Assembly: GCF_014655595.1 (NCBI RefSeq)
Contig: NZ_BNBL01000001.1
Location: 846,310-910,309, forward strand
Direction: 5' to 3'
DNA length: 64,000 nt
Origin: Streptomyces griseocarneus
Lineage (GTDB): Bacteria; Actinomycetota; Actinomycetes; Streptomycetales; Streptomycetaceae
Shown here: positions 51,532 to 59,826 of the stretch, one piece after another
Layout of the letters: each line of letters starts with the position of its first letter
How positions within the stretch are numbered: the stretch's first letter is position 1
Translations under genes and position numbers: made by a program
Notes under the pieces: model-generated
Seen by the model: the letters and a program-made list of their open reading frames with translations, nothing else
The model's database searches: none
Told to the model about the DNA's origin: nothing

Positions 51532-53097
51532 GTGAACGAAAACAGCCGGTGGACGCTGACCAGATCGTCGGCACGGCACGCGGCCGAGCGCGCCGACCAC
51601 CCGGCAATCGTCTGCGAGGGCCGTACGACCACCTACGGCGAGCTGCACCGGGCCAGCAACAGCGCGGCGCGCGCCCTGCGCGCGGCCGGCATCGGCCACG
51701 GGGCGCGGGTGGCCTACTTCGGCCGCGAGTCGGAGCACTACTACCTCGCCATCCTGGCCTGCGCGAAGATCGGCGCGGTCCTGGTGCCGGTGAACTGGCG
51801 GCTCACATGGAGCGAGGTGGCCCACATCCTGCGGGACTCCAACGCCGAGCTGATCTTCGAGGACGAGCGGTTCGGCGAGTGCGCCGACCGGGCGCTGACC
51901 GGACTGCCCGAGGTCGCCCGGGTCCCGCTCGCCGGCCCCGACTCGCTGCGGGCCTGGTACGCGGGACACTCCGACGACGACTTGGACCCGGGCACCGGAC
52001 CCGACGACGCGGTGGTGCAGGTCTACACCAGCGGGACCACCGGCCTGCCCAAGGGCGCCGTGCTGGCGCACCGCAGCTTCTTCACCCTCCCCGACGCCAT
52101 GCGCCGAGCCGGGACCGACTGGATCGACTGGCTCCCCGACGACGTCGCCCTGATCTCCCTGCCCGGCTTCGGCATCGCGGGCATCGGCTGGTTCATGCAC
52201 AACTTCAACGCCGGGGCCACCAACGTGGTCATGGAGATGTTCACCCCCGCCGAGGCCGTCCGGCTGATCGCCGAACACCGGGTGACCACCACCTTCGTCG
52301 CCCCGGCCATGCTCCAGATGATGCTGGACGAACGCGGCGTCGGCCCCGGGACGTTCGCCTCGCTGCGCAAGGTCGCCTACGGCGCGGCACCGATCTCCGA
52401 GGGGCTGCTGCGACGCTGCCTCGACATCCTCACCTGCGAGTTCGCCCAGATCTACGCGAGCACGGAAACGGGCAGCGTCGCCGTGTGCCTGCCGCCCGAG
52501 GCCCACCAGCCCGGCAGCTCCCTGCTGCGCTCGGTCGGCAAGGTGTGCCCCGGCAACGAACTGAAGATCGTCGACGCCGACGGCCGGGAGCTGCCGCCCG
52601 GCGAGATCGGGCAGGTGTGCGTCCGCACCCCCGCCCGCATGCTGGGCTACTGGAACCTGCCCGAGGCGACCGCGAAGACGCTGGACGGCGAGTGGCTGCT
52701 GATGGGCGACGCCGCGTACCTCGACGCCGACGGCTACCTGTTCCTGTGCGACCGCATCAACGACACCATCATCGTGGGCGGCCAGAACATCTATCCCGCA
52801 GAGGTCGAGAAGGAGCTCAGCGACCACCCGGCGGTGGCGGAGGCCGCCGTGGTGGGGCTGCCTGACCGCTACTGGGGCGACGAGGCGCACGCCTGCGTCG
52901 TGCTGCGGCCGGACGCCGCGGCCACGCCCCGCGACCTGATGCTGTTCCTGCGCGGACGGCTGGCCGACTACAAGATTCCCAACGTGTACCACTTCGTGAG
53001 CGCGCTGCCGCGCAATCCCGCCGGCAAGATCCTGCGCCGCGATGTCCGCGAACAGCTGCTGGCCGAGCGGGAATCCGCCCCGGCCGCCCGGACTTGA
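51532..53097 (+). CDS. AMP-dependent acyl-CoA synthetase/ligase
   Basis: 521 residues of the ANL superfamily. A3 motif VYTSGTTGLPKGAVLAH, A5 YASTETGSV, A7 MGDAAYLDADGYL, A8 DRINDTIIVGGQNIYPAEVE, and catalytic Lys in NPAGKILRR. It activates a carboxylic acid as an acyl-adenylate and joins it to CoA or an ACP. Candidate substrates are a starter acid or an intermediate that the PKS then extends. GTG start behind GAGG. It lies 125 bases after the PKS stop, separated by two hairpins. Confidence 0.93.
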   Translation: MNENSRWTLTRSSARHAAERADHPAIVCEGRTTTYGELHRASNSAARALRAAGIGHGARVAYFGRESEHYYLAILACAKIGAVLVPVNWRLTWSEVAHILRDSNAELIFEDERFGECADRALTGLPEVARVPLAGPDSLRAWYAGHSDDDLDPGTGPDDAVVQVYTSGTTGLPKGAVLAHRSFFTLPDAMRRAGTDWIDWLPDDVALISLPGFGIAGIGWFMHNFNAGATNVVMEMFTPAEAVRLIAEHRVTTTFVAPAMLQMMLDERGVGPGTFASLRKVAYGAAPISEGLLRRCLDILTCEFAQIYASTETGSVAVCLPPEAHQPGSSLLRSVGKVCPGNELKIVDADGRELPPGEIGQVCVRTPARMLGYWNLPEATAKTLDGEWLLMGDAAYLDADGYLFLCDRINDTIIVGGQNIYPAEVEKELSDHPAVAEAAVVGLPDRYWGDEAHACVVLRPDAAATPRDLMLFLRGRLADYKIPNVYHFVSALPRNPAGKILRRDVREQLLAERESAPAART

Positions 53098-53138
53098 AGC
53101 AGCCGTACGCGATCTTCCCGAACGAGAAGGAAACCGAC

Positions 53139-54125
53139 ATGGCCGACTCCACCACCATGCCCCTGCGCATCGGCGTCCTGCTCCCCACCCGGGAGCAGGC
53201 CATCACCGACAGCTTCGCCGCCGACCCGCTGCTGGACTTCGCCCGGCAGGCCGAGCAACTCGGCTTCGACTCCCTGTGGGCGGGCGACTCCCTGACCGCC
53301 CGCCCCCGCCTCGACCCGCTCGTCGTGCTCTCTGCGGCCGGCGCCGTGACCAGCCGCGTCACCCTGGGCACCGCCGCCCTCACCCCCGCCCTGCGCCACC
53401 CCCTGGTCGGCGCCAACATGATCTCCAGCCTCGACCACGTGTGCGGCTCGCGGCTGGTGCTCGGGCTCGGCTCGGGCTTCCCGATGCCGGAGACCGAGGC
53501 GGAGTTCGCCTCCGTCGGCGCCTCCTTCAAGGGCCGGGTGGGACGGCTGGACGACATCGTCGGGCTGTGGCGCACCGCCTGGGGCAGTGACCGGCCCGGC
53601 GCGCCCACCGACTACGCCGGAAAGTACTGGCAGGCCGAGGGGCTGGACCGGCTGCCGCGCCCCCACCGCCCCGGCGGCCCGCCGCTGTGGCTCGCCGGCA
53701 GCGACACCCCGCGCGTGCTGGAGCGGGTGGCCCGCGGCTACGACGGCTGGCTGCCCTTCCTGCCCTCCGCCGAGGCCTACGGAGTCGCCCGCGCCCGGAT
53801 CGCCGAGCTGACCCGACAGGCCGGCCGCCCGGCCGACGCGGTCACCCCCGGCCTCTACGCCACCGTCACCGTCAACCGCGACGCGGCGGCCGCGGAGGCC
53901 GAGCTCGAGCACTACATCGAGCACTACTACGGGCGTTCGCTGCAGCAGATGTCGGCCATCCAGGCCTACGGCTGGGGCACCGCCGAGCACTGCGCCGAAT
54001 GGCTGGCCTCCTACGTGCGGGCCGGCGCCCGGCACCTGGTGCTGCGGATCGGGTCGCTGGACCCCGAGCCGCAGCTGAAGGAGATCGCCGAGGTCCTGCT
54101 GCCCGCCCTGCGGGCCGTGGCCTGA
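53139..54125 (+). CDS. Luciferase-like monooxygenase (F420- or FMN-dependent)
   Basis: 328 residues of the bacterial luciferase fold. LRIGVLLPTREQAITDSF is the first strand, followed by QAEQLGFDSLWAGDS, TLGTAALTPALRHPLVGANMI, and LVLGLGSGFPMPETEAEF. Such enzymes act on small oxygenated compounds with reduced flavin or F420. A role in late tailoring of the product, such as hydroxylation or reduction, is inferred only from position. ATG at 53139 follows AAGGA; the earlier TTG at 53094 overlaps the ligase stop. Confidence 0.88.
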   Translation: MADSTTMPLRIGVLLPTREQAITDSFAADPLLDFARQAEQLGFDSLWAGDSLTARPRLDPLVVLSAAGAVTSRVTLGTAALTPALRHPLVGANMISSLDHVCGSRLVLGLGSGFPMPETEAEFASVGASFKGRVGRLDDIVGLWRTAWGSDRPGAPTDYAGKYWQAEGLDRLPRPHRPGGPPLWLAGSDTPRVLERVARGYDGWLPFLPSAEAYGVARARIAELTRQAGRPADAVTPGLYATVTVNRDAAAAEAELEHYIEHYYGRSLQQMSAIQAYGWGTAEHCAEWLASYVRAGARHLVLRIGSLDPEPQLKEIAEVLLPALRAVA

Positions 54126-54209
54126 CCCACCCGGCCCGCACCGGGCCGCCGCCACCCCCCACGCGAGTCACCCACAGACACCACGCGCGACACCCGACAA
54201 GGAGCACAC

Positions 54210-55001
54210 GTGTCACAGAACCTCGGACAGTCCATGTCCACCGCGGGCCACTGGTTCCACCCGGTCGAGCCGCCGGCCGAGGCCGGAGTGCGGCTGTTCC
54301 TGCTGCCCCACGCGGGCAGCGGCGCCATCATCTACCGGGACTGGGCCGGCCTGCTGCCGGCCGACGTGGCCGCCCAGGCCGTCACCCTCCCCGGCCGCCA
54401 CAGCCGGCGCGACGAGCCCACGTACACCGACTGGGAGCCGCTGCTCGACGCCCTTCACGACGCGGTGCTCGCCGAACTCGACGACCGGCCCTTCGCGTTC
54501 TTCGGCCACTGCATGGGCGCGCAGCTCGCCTTCCGGCTGACCCAGCGCCTGGAGCGGGAGGGGCAGCCCCTGCCAATCCTGCTCGGCGCCTCGGGCTGGT
54601 CCCCGGTCGGCTTCTACGAGCCGACCGCCGAGCAGGTCCACATGCCGGAGGCCGAACTCGTCGACTGGATCAAGAAGCTGGGCTCGTTCCCCGCCGAGAT
54701 CTACGACGACCCGGAGATGCTCGCCCTCGTGGTCCCCGCCCTGCGCGCGGACCTGTCCGTGGCCGCCCAGTTCACCGACGACGGCGAGGGCGTGGCCTGC
54801 CCGCTCGTCACGTACGGCGGCAAGTCCGACCCCCTGCAGGAGCGGCCGGACGCCATGTCCTTCTGGGCGGCCCGCAGCCCCGAGTACCTCGGGCACCGGG
54901 AGTACCCGGGCGGACACTTCTACATCGACCACCACGCCCCGTCCGTCACCGCGGACTTCGCCGGTCACCTGAACCGCTTCGCGACCGCCCTCCCGGCCTG
55001 A
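54210..55001 (+). CDS. Type II thioesterase with Cys in the nucleophile position
   Basis: 263 residues, alpha/beta-hydrolase fold. VRLFLLPHAGSGAIIYRDW (oxyanion region), AQAVTLPGRHSRRDEP and GHFYIDHHAPSV with the catalytic His match proof-reading thioesterases of PKS and NRPS pathways. The nucleophile elbow reads FGHCMGAQ, where the normal residue is Ser. Cys thioesterases can favour acyl transfer or aminolysis over hydrolysis. GTG start behind AAGGAG. Last gene of the + operon, followed by a strong terminator. Confidence 0.9.
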   Translation: MSQNLGQSMSTAGHWFHPVEPPAEAGVRLFLLPHAGSGAIIYRDWAGLLPADVAAQAVTLPGRHSRRDEPTYTDWEPLLDALHDAVLAELDDRPFAFFGHCMGAQLAFRLTQRLEREGQPLPILLGASGWSPVGFYEPTAEQVHMPEAELVDWIKKLGSFPAEIYDDPEMLALVVPALRADLSVAAQFTDDGEGVACPLVTYGGKSDPLQERPDAMSFWAARSPEYLGHREYPGGHFYIDHHAPSVTADFAGHLNRFATALPA

Positions 55002-55035
55002 CCCTCCGGCGGCCGGCCCCCGCAAGGGGCACGGA

Positions 55036-55082
55036 AACGGCGCGTGGCCCCACCCGTTGGACGGGCGGGGCCACGCGCCGTT
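55036..55082 (+). terminator. Terminator of the PKS operon
   Basis: Perfect 16-bp stem (55036-55051 with 55067-55082), with a further short stem in its loop (CCCG with CGGG). It lies 34 bases after the thioesterase stop and is convergent with the membrane-protein gene, so it can serve both. Confidence 0.88.
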
Positions 55083-55111
55083 CGTCGTGCGACGGCCGAA
55101 GGCTTCTCGCG

Positions 55112-55555
55112 TCAGCCGGAAGAGCGGCCGGTGAGCTTGCGCAGACCGGAGATCTGCAGGAACGCGAACGCGGCGACGACCACGGCCTGGAGCGGGGTCC
55201 ACACCGTGCCGACCGTGTTCGGGTCGATCCAGCCGAAGGCCAGCGCCGCAACGCTCGCGACGGCCCACAGCAGGTTGGCCTCGATGACCACCTTGGTGGC
55301 CAGGGCCGGGGGCACCGGGCGGGAGGCCAGCACCGCGACGAGGACGCCGTAGACCGTCAGGAAGGCGCCGATGCCGCGCAGGAAGCCGGTGGACAGGTCC
55401 AGCAGATCGCCGACCGGCCCGGCACCGAGCAGGTAGATCAGCCCGTTGCCGCCGGTGACGACGGCGTCGAGGGTGAGGAAGACCCGCAGCGGCTTGGCCG
55501 CGGAGGAGTCCGCGCGGTCCGTGCGGTGCGCCGCCGAGGTCTGATAGGTCGTCAT
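55112..55555 (-). CDS. Four-helix integral membrane protein
   Basis: 147 residues, about four membrane helices (RVFLTLDAVVTGGNGLIYLLG, FLRGIGAFLTVYGVLVAVLA, VIEANLLWAVASVAALAFG, LQAVVVAAFAFLQISG). No catalytic motif is recognised. Start ATG at 55555 follows AGGAG. It has its own SARP-type promoter (55639-55670) and so is very likely co-regulated with the cluster. It may have a role in resistance or transport, or as a helper of membrane chemistry. Confidence 0.8.
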   Translation of the reverse strand: MTTYQTSAAHRTDRADSSAAKPLRVFLTLDAVVTGGNGLIYLLGAGPVGDLLDLSTGFLRGIGAFLTVYGVLVAVLASRPVPPALATKVVIEANLLWAVASVAALAFGWIDPNTVGTVWTPLQAVVVAAFAFLQISGLRKLTGRSSG

Positions 55556-55638
55556 GAGAACACTCCTGCCTGTCTGTTGTGCACGGGGGTGGTGCGCCCG
55601 GGGAGCACGGGGGCCCACGGGCGCGGACGTCACCCGTG

Positions 55639-55670
55639 AGCGTGGCAGCAGCCGCTGACAGCGCGCTTAC
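55639..55670 (-). promoter_or_regulatory. SARP-type promoter of the membrane-protein gene
   Basis: Minus strand: GTAAGCG (55670-55664) and GTCAGCG (55659-55653) at 11 bp, 8 bases, then CACGCT (55644-55639) as the -10. Only two heptamers fit. The segment 55651-55663 is also one arm of a perfect 13-bp inverted repeat with 55721-55733 in the divergent promoter. Confidence 0.6.
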
Positions 55671-55702
55671 ACGAGAGCACCGGCCGGCGGTCCCGGCGTG
55701 AT

Positions 55703-55745
55703 GACAGCGCGGAGTCAGCCCGCTGTCAGCGGCCCCTGGCAGAGT
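55703..55745 (+). promoter_or_regulatory. SARP-type promoter of tRNA-like gene 2 and kinase
   Basis: GACAGCG (55703-55709), GTCAGCC (55714-55720) and GTCAGCG (55725-55731) at exact 11-bp spacing, 8 bases, and CAGAGT (55740-55745) as the -10. Predicted transcription start near 55752, about 50 bases before the tRNA-like gene. No terminator separates that gene from the kinase gene. Confidence 0.75.
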
Positions 55746-55802
55746 CATGGGTGTCGAAGGGAGGACGGCCCGGAAGGGACCGGACGCCGCCCCCGGCGAC
55801 GA

Positions 55803-55892
55803 GGAGAGGTACCCGAAGCGGCCCAACGGGGTCCGGGCACACGCCCGGCCGGGTCTTCACGGCCCTCGCAGGTTCGAATCCTGCCCTCTCCG
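55803..55892 (+). tRNA. tRNA-Ser-like RNA 2 lacking an anticodon loop
   Basis: Acceptor GGAGAGG (55803-55809) pairs with CCTCTCC (55885-55891), discriminator G at 55892. The D stem CCCG/CGGG has GG in its loop. T arm and 3' acceptor strand (25 bases) are identical to tRNA-like gene 1. Variable arm 55851-55865 folds as GGGTC/GGCCC with a five-base loop. The anticodon arm is a 6-bp hairpin (CCGGGC with GCCCGG, 55833-55848) with tetraloop ACAC and no U. It therefore cannot read a codon in the usual way. It is followed 29 bases later by the kinase start, so one transcript may give both the RNA and the mRNA. Confidence 0.78.
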
Positions 55893-55921
55893 CACGATCA
55901 ACGAGGAGGAGTACGTCCGAC

Positions 55922-56884
55922 ATGGCAGACCGAGCCGCAGTCACGGGGCCCACCCGGGCCCTGATCGTCGCGAACCCCGCCTCCGGAAGCCACAGCCCGC
56001 AATGGATCGAGCGGATCGCCGAGCTGTGCGCTGCCCACCTGGACTCCGTCGAGGTGCACCTGACCACCGCGCCGGGCGACGCCACCGAGGTGGCGCGCGC
56101 CGCGGCCGGCGGCGGCACGGCCCAGGCGCCGGACCTCGTCGTCGCGGTCGGCGGGGACGGCACCGTCCGCGAGGTCGTCCAGGGACTCGTCGTCCCCGGG
56201 GGCGGCGGGGCGTCCCTGGCCATCGTGCCCGGCGGCACCGGAAACTCCGGATACCGCATGCTCTGGGGCGACCGCCCCTGGGAGGACGCGCTCAAGGCCG
56301 TCCTCGCGGACTCCGGCCCCGGCGGCACCGCGCGGGCCCACCGCCTCGACGTCGCGCTCCTGCGCGAGACGGGCAACGCGGTCTTCCTGGGCGCGTGCAG
56401 CGGCGTGATCGCCGACGCCCTGATCACCGCACGGGAGGTCCCGCTGGCCGGACGCGCGCGCTACGCCAAGGCGTTCGCCGACACCGCGGCCGACTACCGC
56501 CCCTACCCGGGCCGCGTCACCGTCGACGGCACCGTCGTCCACGAGGGGCCCACCGTGCTGGCCAACGTCGGCGGCGGCCCCTACCGGGGCGGGCAGTACC
56601 TGGTCCTGCCCGAGTCCCGCCTGGACGACGGACTGCTCGACGTGTGCGTCATCGCCGGTGACATCCCCGCCTCCAGGGTCCCCGAACTGACCCGTACCGC
56701 CGCCCACATGGAGCACCCCTCCACGGTCTACGCGCGCGGCCGCGTCATCGTCGTCGAGCGGACCGACGGGCAACGGCTGCCCCTGGAGCACGACGGCGAG
56801 TACCAGCACGGCATCGGAACCTCGGCGACCTTCGAGGTCCGCGAGGCGGCGCTGTCCGTATGGGCCCCGGCACAGCTGCCGTAG
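55922..56884 (+). CDS. Diacylglycerol kinase-family kinase (VlmJ-like role)
   Basis: 320 residues. ALIVANPASGSHSP and VVAVGGDGTVREVVQGL (GGDGT nucleotide site), IVPGGTGNSGYRML, and the C-terminal half of the DAGK catalytic fold. In valanimycin, VlmJ of this family phosphorylates the hydroxyl of valanimycin hydrate, preparing it for elimination by VlmK. An MmgE/PrpD gene lies close downstream, giving the same pair. ATG at 55922, 29 bases after the tRNA-like gene, with GAGGAGGAG upstream. Confidence 0.92.
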   Translation: MADRAAVTGPTRALIVANPASGSHSPQWIERIAELCAAHLDSVEVHLTTAPGDATEVARAAAGGGTAQAPDLVVAVGGDGTVREVVQGLVVPGGGGASLAIVPGGTGNSGYRMLWGDRPWEDALKAVLADSGPGGTARAHRLDVALLRETGNAVFLGACSGVIADALITAREVPLAGRARYAKAFADTAADYRPYPGRVTVDGTVVHEGPTVLANVGGGPYRGGQYLVLPESRLDDGLLDVCVIAGDIPASRVPELTRTAAHMEHPSTVYARGRVIVVERTDGQRLPLEHDGEYQHGIGTSATFEVREAALSVWAPAQLP

Positions 56885-56976
56885 CCGGCCCGGCGGGCCC
56901 GCGCGGCCTCCCCACGACTTGGCGCCCTGTGGCGTCAACACCCTATGGATACACCGATACGAATCATGGAGTCAGC

Positions 56977-57345
56977 ATGAGCGACCTCAACGGTCTCGTC
57001 ACCCGCTACCTGGCCGCATGGAACGAGGCCGACGCCGACAACCGTGCCAAGGCCGTCGCGGAGCTGTTCACCGAGGACGCCCCGTACATCGACCCGCTCG
57101 CCGCGGTCGCCGGCCACGAGGGCATCGGCGCGGTTCTCGCCGGCGCCCAGGAGCAGTTCAAGGGCCTGACCTTCGAGCTCCACGGCACGGTGGACGCCCA
57201 CCACAACATCGCCCGCTTCCAGTGGGCCCTGGTCACGGCGCCCGGCACCGAGCCGATCGCCATCGGCTTCGACGTGATCGTCACCGACGAGGACGGCCGC
57301 ATCAAGGGCGTCTACGGCTTCCTGGACAAGGTCCCGGCCGCCTAA
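56977..57345 (+). CDS. NTF2-like (SnoaL-type) protein
   Basis: 122 residues forming a cone-shaped NTF2 fold: LVTRYLAAWNEADADNRAKAV, LFTEDAPYIDPLAAVAGHEGI, and RFQWALVTAPGTEPIAIGFDV with a final strand. Family members act as isomerases, cyclases or binding proteins. Start ATG follows GGAG. It lies between kinase and dehydratase genes of the azoxy pathway. A specific reaction cannot be assigned. Confidence 0.87.
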   Translation: MSDLNGLVTRYLAAWNEADADNRAKAVAELFTEDAPYIDPLAAVAGHEGIGAVLAGAQEQFKGLTFELHGTVDAHHNIARFQWALVTAPGTEPIAIGFDVIVTDEDGRIKGVYGFLDKVPAA

Positions 57346-57366
57346 ACCGGCGTTCGCACCCGGTGG

Positions 57367-57395
57367 GGGAGCGGTGGGCACCGCCCACCGCTCCC
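57367..57395 (+). terminator. Hairpin between NTF2-like and MmgE/PrpD genes
   Basis: Perfect 13-bp stem (57367-57379 with 57383-57395) and 3-base loop, 21 bases after the NTF2-like stop. It would separate the kinase transcript from the MmgE/PrpD gene, which then needs its own promoter within a 49-base leader or read-through. Confidence 0.75.
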
Positions 57396-57444
57396 TTCCC
57401 CGTCTTCTCATCGAGCTACCTCTCACGCAAAGGGCGTTTGGGTC

Positions 57445-59019
57445 ATGGTGGATGTCCTCGGCACCGACCTCGTGCAGGCACTGTGCGAGGAATGGGGGAT
57501 CGCGCCGGACGCGCGGCCGGCCCCGTACGCGCGGCGCCGGCCCGTGCCGGGCGGGACGCCCCTGCAACAGCTCTCCCACTGGGCGGCCACCCTGCACCCG
57601 GACGACATCCCCTGCCGGGTCCTGAAGCTGGCGGCCAGCCAGGTGCTGTCCCAGGTCGCCTCGATCCGCGCCGGACTCGAGCACCCGCTGGGCCGCATGC
57701 TCATCTCGGCGTTCGGGCACCCCGTGCAGAGCGACCCGAAGAACGCCGCCGGGGTCCTCGCGGCCCTCGGCTCCTGGCTCAACCTCGACGACACCGCCTA
57801 CGCCGGCCACCTGTCCAACTCCACCGTCGCGGTGCCGCTCGCCTTCGCGTACGCCCGCCGCCTGGACGGCCTTTCGCTGCTGACGGCCGTCGTGGCGGCC
57901 AACGAGTGCGCGGCCCGGCTCACCGCCGCCGCCACCCTGGGCCCCCTGCGCGGGCAGAGCGCGGTCCACACCCACCTCGCGGGTGCCGTCGCGGGCCGGC
58001 TGCACGTCGAGAGGGCACCGGCCGAGGTGTGGGAGAACGCCTTCGGCCTCGCCTTCGCCATGCCCAACTGGCCGCTGATGCGGGCCTTCCTGGCCAGCGA
58101 CGCCCGGCTGTTCAACACCTTCACCCCGGTGCGGACCGCCATGGACGCCTGCGACGCGGCGGAGGCCGGGCTGCGGGGCGCCCCCGACATCATGGAGCAC
58201 CAGGACGGCTTCCTGGCCCGCTTCGCCACCGTGCCGCTGCCGGACGTGATCACCGAAGGCCTCGGCAGGCGCTGGCACACCGAGACCCTGTCGTTCAAGA
58301 TGCACCCGGGCGGACCGGGCATCGACGCGGCGGTGGACTGCGCCTCGGAGATCCACCAGGTGCTCGGGCCGCTGCACCCGGACGACGTCGAGGAGATCGT
58401 CGTCGAGGCCTCGCTGTACACCCTGTTCGCCGGGAAGCGCGCGGCGACGTACGTGACCGGTCCGGGCTCGCCGCTGGGCGCGCTCGTCCTGGACATCCCC
58501 TACCCGGTGGCCACGACGCTGCTGACCGGCCACTTCGCGGTGGAGGACTTCTCCTCGCCGCGGGTGGACGAGCGCCGGCGGTGGCAGCTGGCCGAGCGGG
58601 TGCGCCTGGAGCACGACGAGGACATGACCCGGGAGCTGTTCCGCTCCGAGGCGCCCTTCGGGGAAGCGGTGCGGGAGGCCGGCCCGCTGGCCAGGCCGTG
58701 GCTGCGGGACTTCGGCGGCGACGAGCTGGTCGACCTCGTCGGCTCCGTCGAGATGGACGGGCGGGACTTCTCCCGGTCCACCAAGGCGACGGGCGCTCGG
58801 GTCACCGTGCGGCTCGTGAACGGCCGGACCGTGACCCGGGAGCGTCTCATTCCCCTCGGCGCGGCCGGGCCCGACACCCGCGCCCGGCATTCCCAGCTGG
58901 TGCGCGAGAAGTTCCTGGCGGTCGGCGGTTCGCGCGAGGTCGCCGAGTCCGTGGGGCGGCTGCACCGGATGAGGGCGCGGGGCGTGCGCAGGTGGGTGGA
59001 GGCCGCGCTCATGGACTGA
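57445..59019 (+). CDS. MmgE/PrpD family dehydratase (VlmK-like role)
   Basis: 524 residues. Segments ALGSWLNLDDTAYAGHLSNST, SLLTAVVAANECAARL, LGPLRGQSAVHTHLAGAVAG, FSFKMHPGG-like LSFKMHPGGPGIDAAVDC and HPDDVEEIVVEASLYT match the MmgE/PrpD fold (2-methylcitrate dehydratase, iminodisuccinate epimerase). In valanimycin VlmK removes phosphate from the VlmJ product to create the vinyl group of the azoxy compound. The DAGK-like kinase nearby supports the same phosphorylate-eliminate pair, predicting an alpha,beta-unsaturated azoxy product. Confidence 0.92.
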   Translation: MVDVLGTDLVQALCEEWGIAPDARPAPYARRRPVPGGTPLQQLSHWAATLHPDDIPCRVLKLAASQVLSQVASIRAGLEHPLGRMLISAFGHPVQSDPKNAAGVLAALGSWLNLDDTAYAGHLSNSTVAVPLAFAYARRLDGLSLLTAVVAANECAARLTAAATLGPLRGQSAVHTHLAGAVAGRLHVERAPAEVWENAFGLAFAMPNWPLMRAFLASDARLFNTFTPVRTAMDACDAAEAGLRGAPDIMEHQDGFLARFATVPLPDVITEGLGRRWHTETLSFKMHPGGPGIDAAVDCASEIHQVLGPLHPDDVEEIVVEASLYTLFAGKRAATYVTGPGSPLGALVLDIPYPVATTLLTGHFAVEDFSSPRVDERRRWQLAERVRLEHDEDMTRELFRSEAPFGEAVREAGPLARPWLRDFGGDELVDLVGSVEMDGRDFSRSTKATGARVTVRLVNGRTVTRERLIPLGAAGPDTRARHSQLVREKFLAVGGSREVAESVGRLHRMRARGVRRWVEAALMD

Positions 59020-59033
59020 GGCGAACCCGCGCC

Positions 59034-59678
59034 TCAGCGCGCCGCGGGCAGCATGACGTCGATGATCTCCTCGGTCCGCTCGACGATGTCCTCGCGGTTC
59101 GCCAGCACCCAGGAGATGTGCTGGGCGCCGAAGAGCGCGGACCGCAGGACCCGGGCCAGCGCCTCCGGCTTCGCTCCGTCGGGCAGCTGGCTCTCCTGCT
59201 GGCACTGCCCCAGCAGATCGGCGAGGAGCTGGGTGAAGTTGACGTACGGCACGGGCAACGGGGCGCTGATGTACGGGCGTTCGATCTGCAGCCGGGCACC
59301 CGCCTGGATGGCGGGGTCGTCCCGGAAGGAGACGGCGACGCGCGTGAGGAGGTCCGTGACCTTCCGCAGCGGGGGATGGTCGGAGTCCAGCGCGGGCCGG
59401 ACGACCTCGGCCAGCCGGCGGTAGAACTCCTCCGTCACCGCGACAGCGAGCGCTTCCTTGTTGCCGAAGTGGAAGTAGACCGCGCCCTTGGTCATGGCGG
59501 CCCGGTCGGCGATGTCGACGATGGTGACGTCGGGGAAGCCCCGCTCGGCGAAGGCGGCCGCCGCGGCGTTGAGGATCACCCCGCGGGTCCGGATGGCACG
59601 CTCCTGCTTCAACTCCCGTGTTCCGTCGGTGGATGCGGAACCCAGATGCCCGTTTCGCTCACTCTTATCGGTCTTCAT
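59034..59678 (-). CDS. Gamma-butyrolactone receptor-like TetR regulator (ScbR/ArpA type)
   Basis: 214 residues. The N-terminal helix-turn-helix has the GBL-receptor pattern: LKQERAIRTRGVILNAAAAAF, TIVDIADRAAMTKGAVYFHF and GNKEALAVAV. The C-terminal part (FGAQHISWVLANREDIVERTEEI) matches the ligand-binding core with its conserved Trp. It should bind ARE-type operators and leave them on binding GBL. Starts 58 bases from the perfect palindrome at 59736-59759, so self-regulation is likely. It diverges from the AfsA-like gene. Confidence 0.93.
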   Translation of the reverse strand: MKTDKSERNGHLGSASTDGTRELKQERAIRTRGVILNAAAAAFAERGFPDVTIVDIADRAAMTKGAVYFHFGNKEALAVAVTEEFYRRLAEVVRPALDSDHPPLRKVTDLLTRVAVSFRDDPAIQAGARLQIERPYISAPLPVPYVNFTQLLADLLGQCQQESQLPDGAKPEALARVLRSALFGAQHISWVLANREDIVERTEEIIDVMLPAAR

Positions 59679-59735
59679 GGTGCCTCTCTGTGCTCTATGA
59701 CAACCTGCTGCACTTTTGTGTCACCCCCTCCTTGT

Positions 59736-59759
59736 AATATACCTTCTCAAAGGTATATT
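59736..59759. promoter_or_regulatory. ARE-type palindromic operator (GBL receptor site)
   Basis: Perfect inverted repeat AATATACCTT-CTCA-AAGGTATATT between the receptor gene and the divergent AfsA-like gene. Its size and centre fit autoregulatory elements bound by ScbR/ArpA-type receptors. Two weaker relatives are at 34125-34148 and 61585-61608. Confidence 0.88.
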
Positions 59760-59826
59760 TGTTCTGCGCACCCAAGACCTCGAACAGAATTTCACGGCGT
59801 GGCACGTCGATCTGGGCGGAGGAAGC

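Noticed and set aside
45611..51607. 1998-codon open frame antisense to the PKS
   Set aside because: Low-complexity translation (Gly/Arg/Glu/Val-rich) produced by the high-GC third-position bias of the real PKS frame; no domains and no ribosome site.
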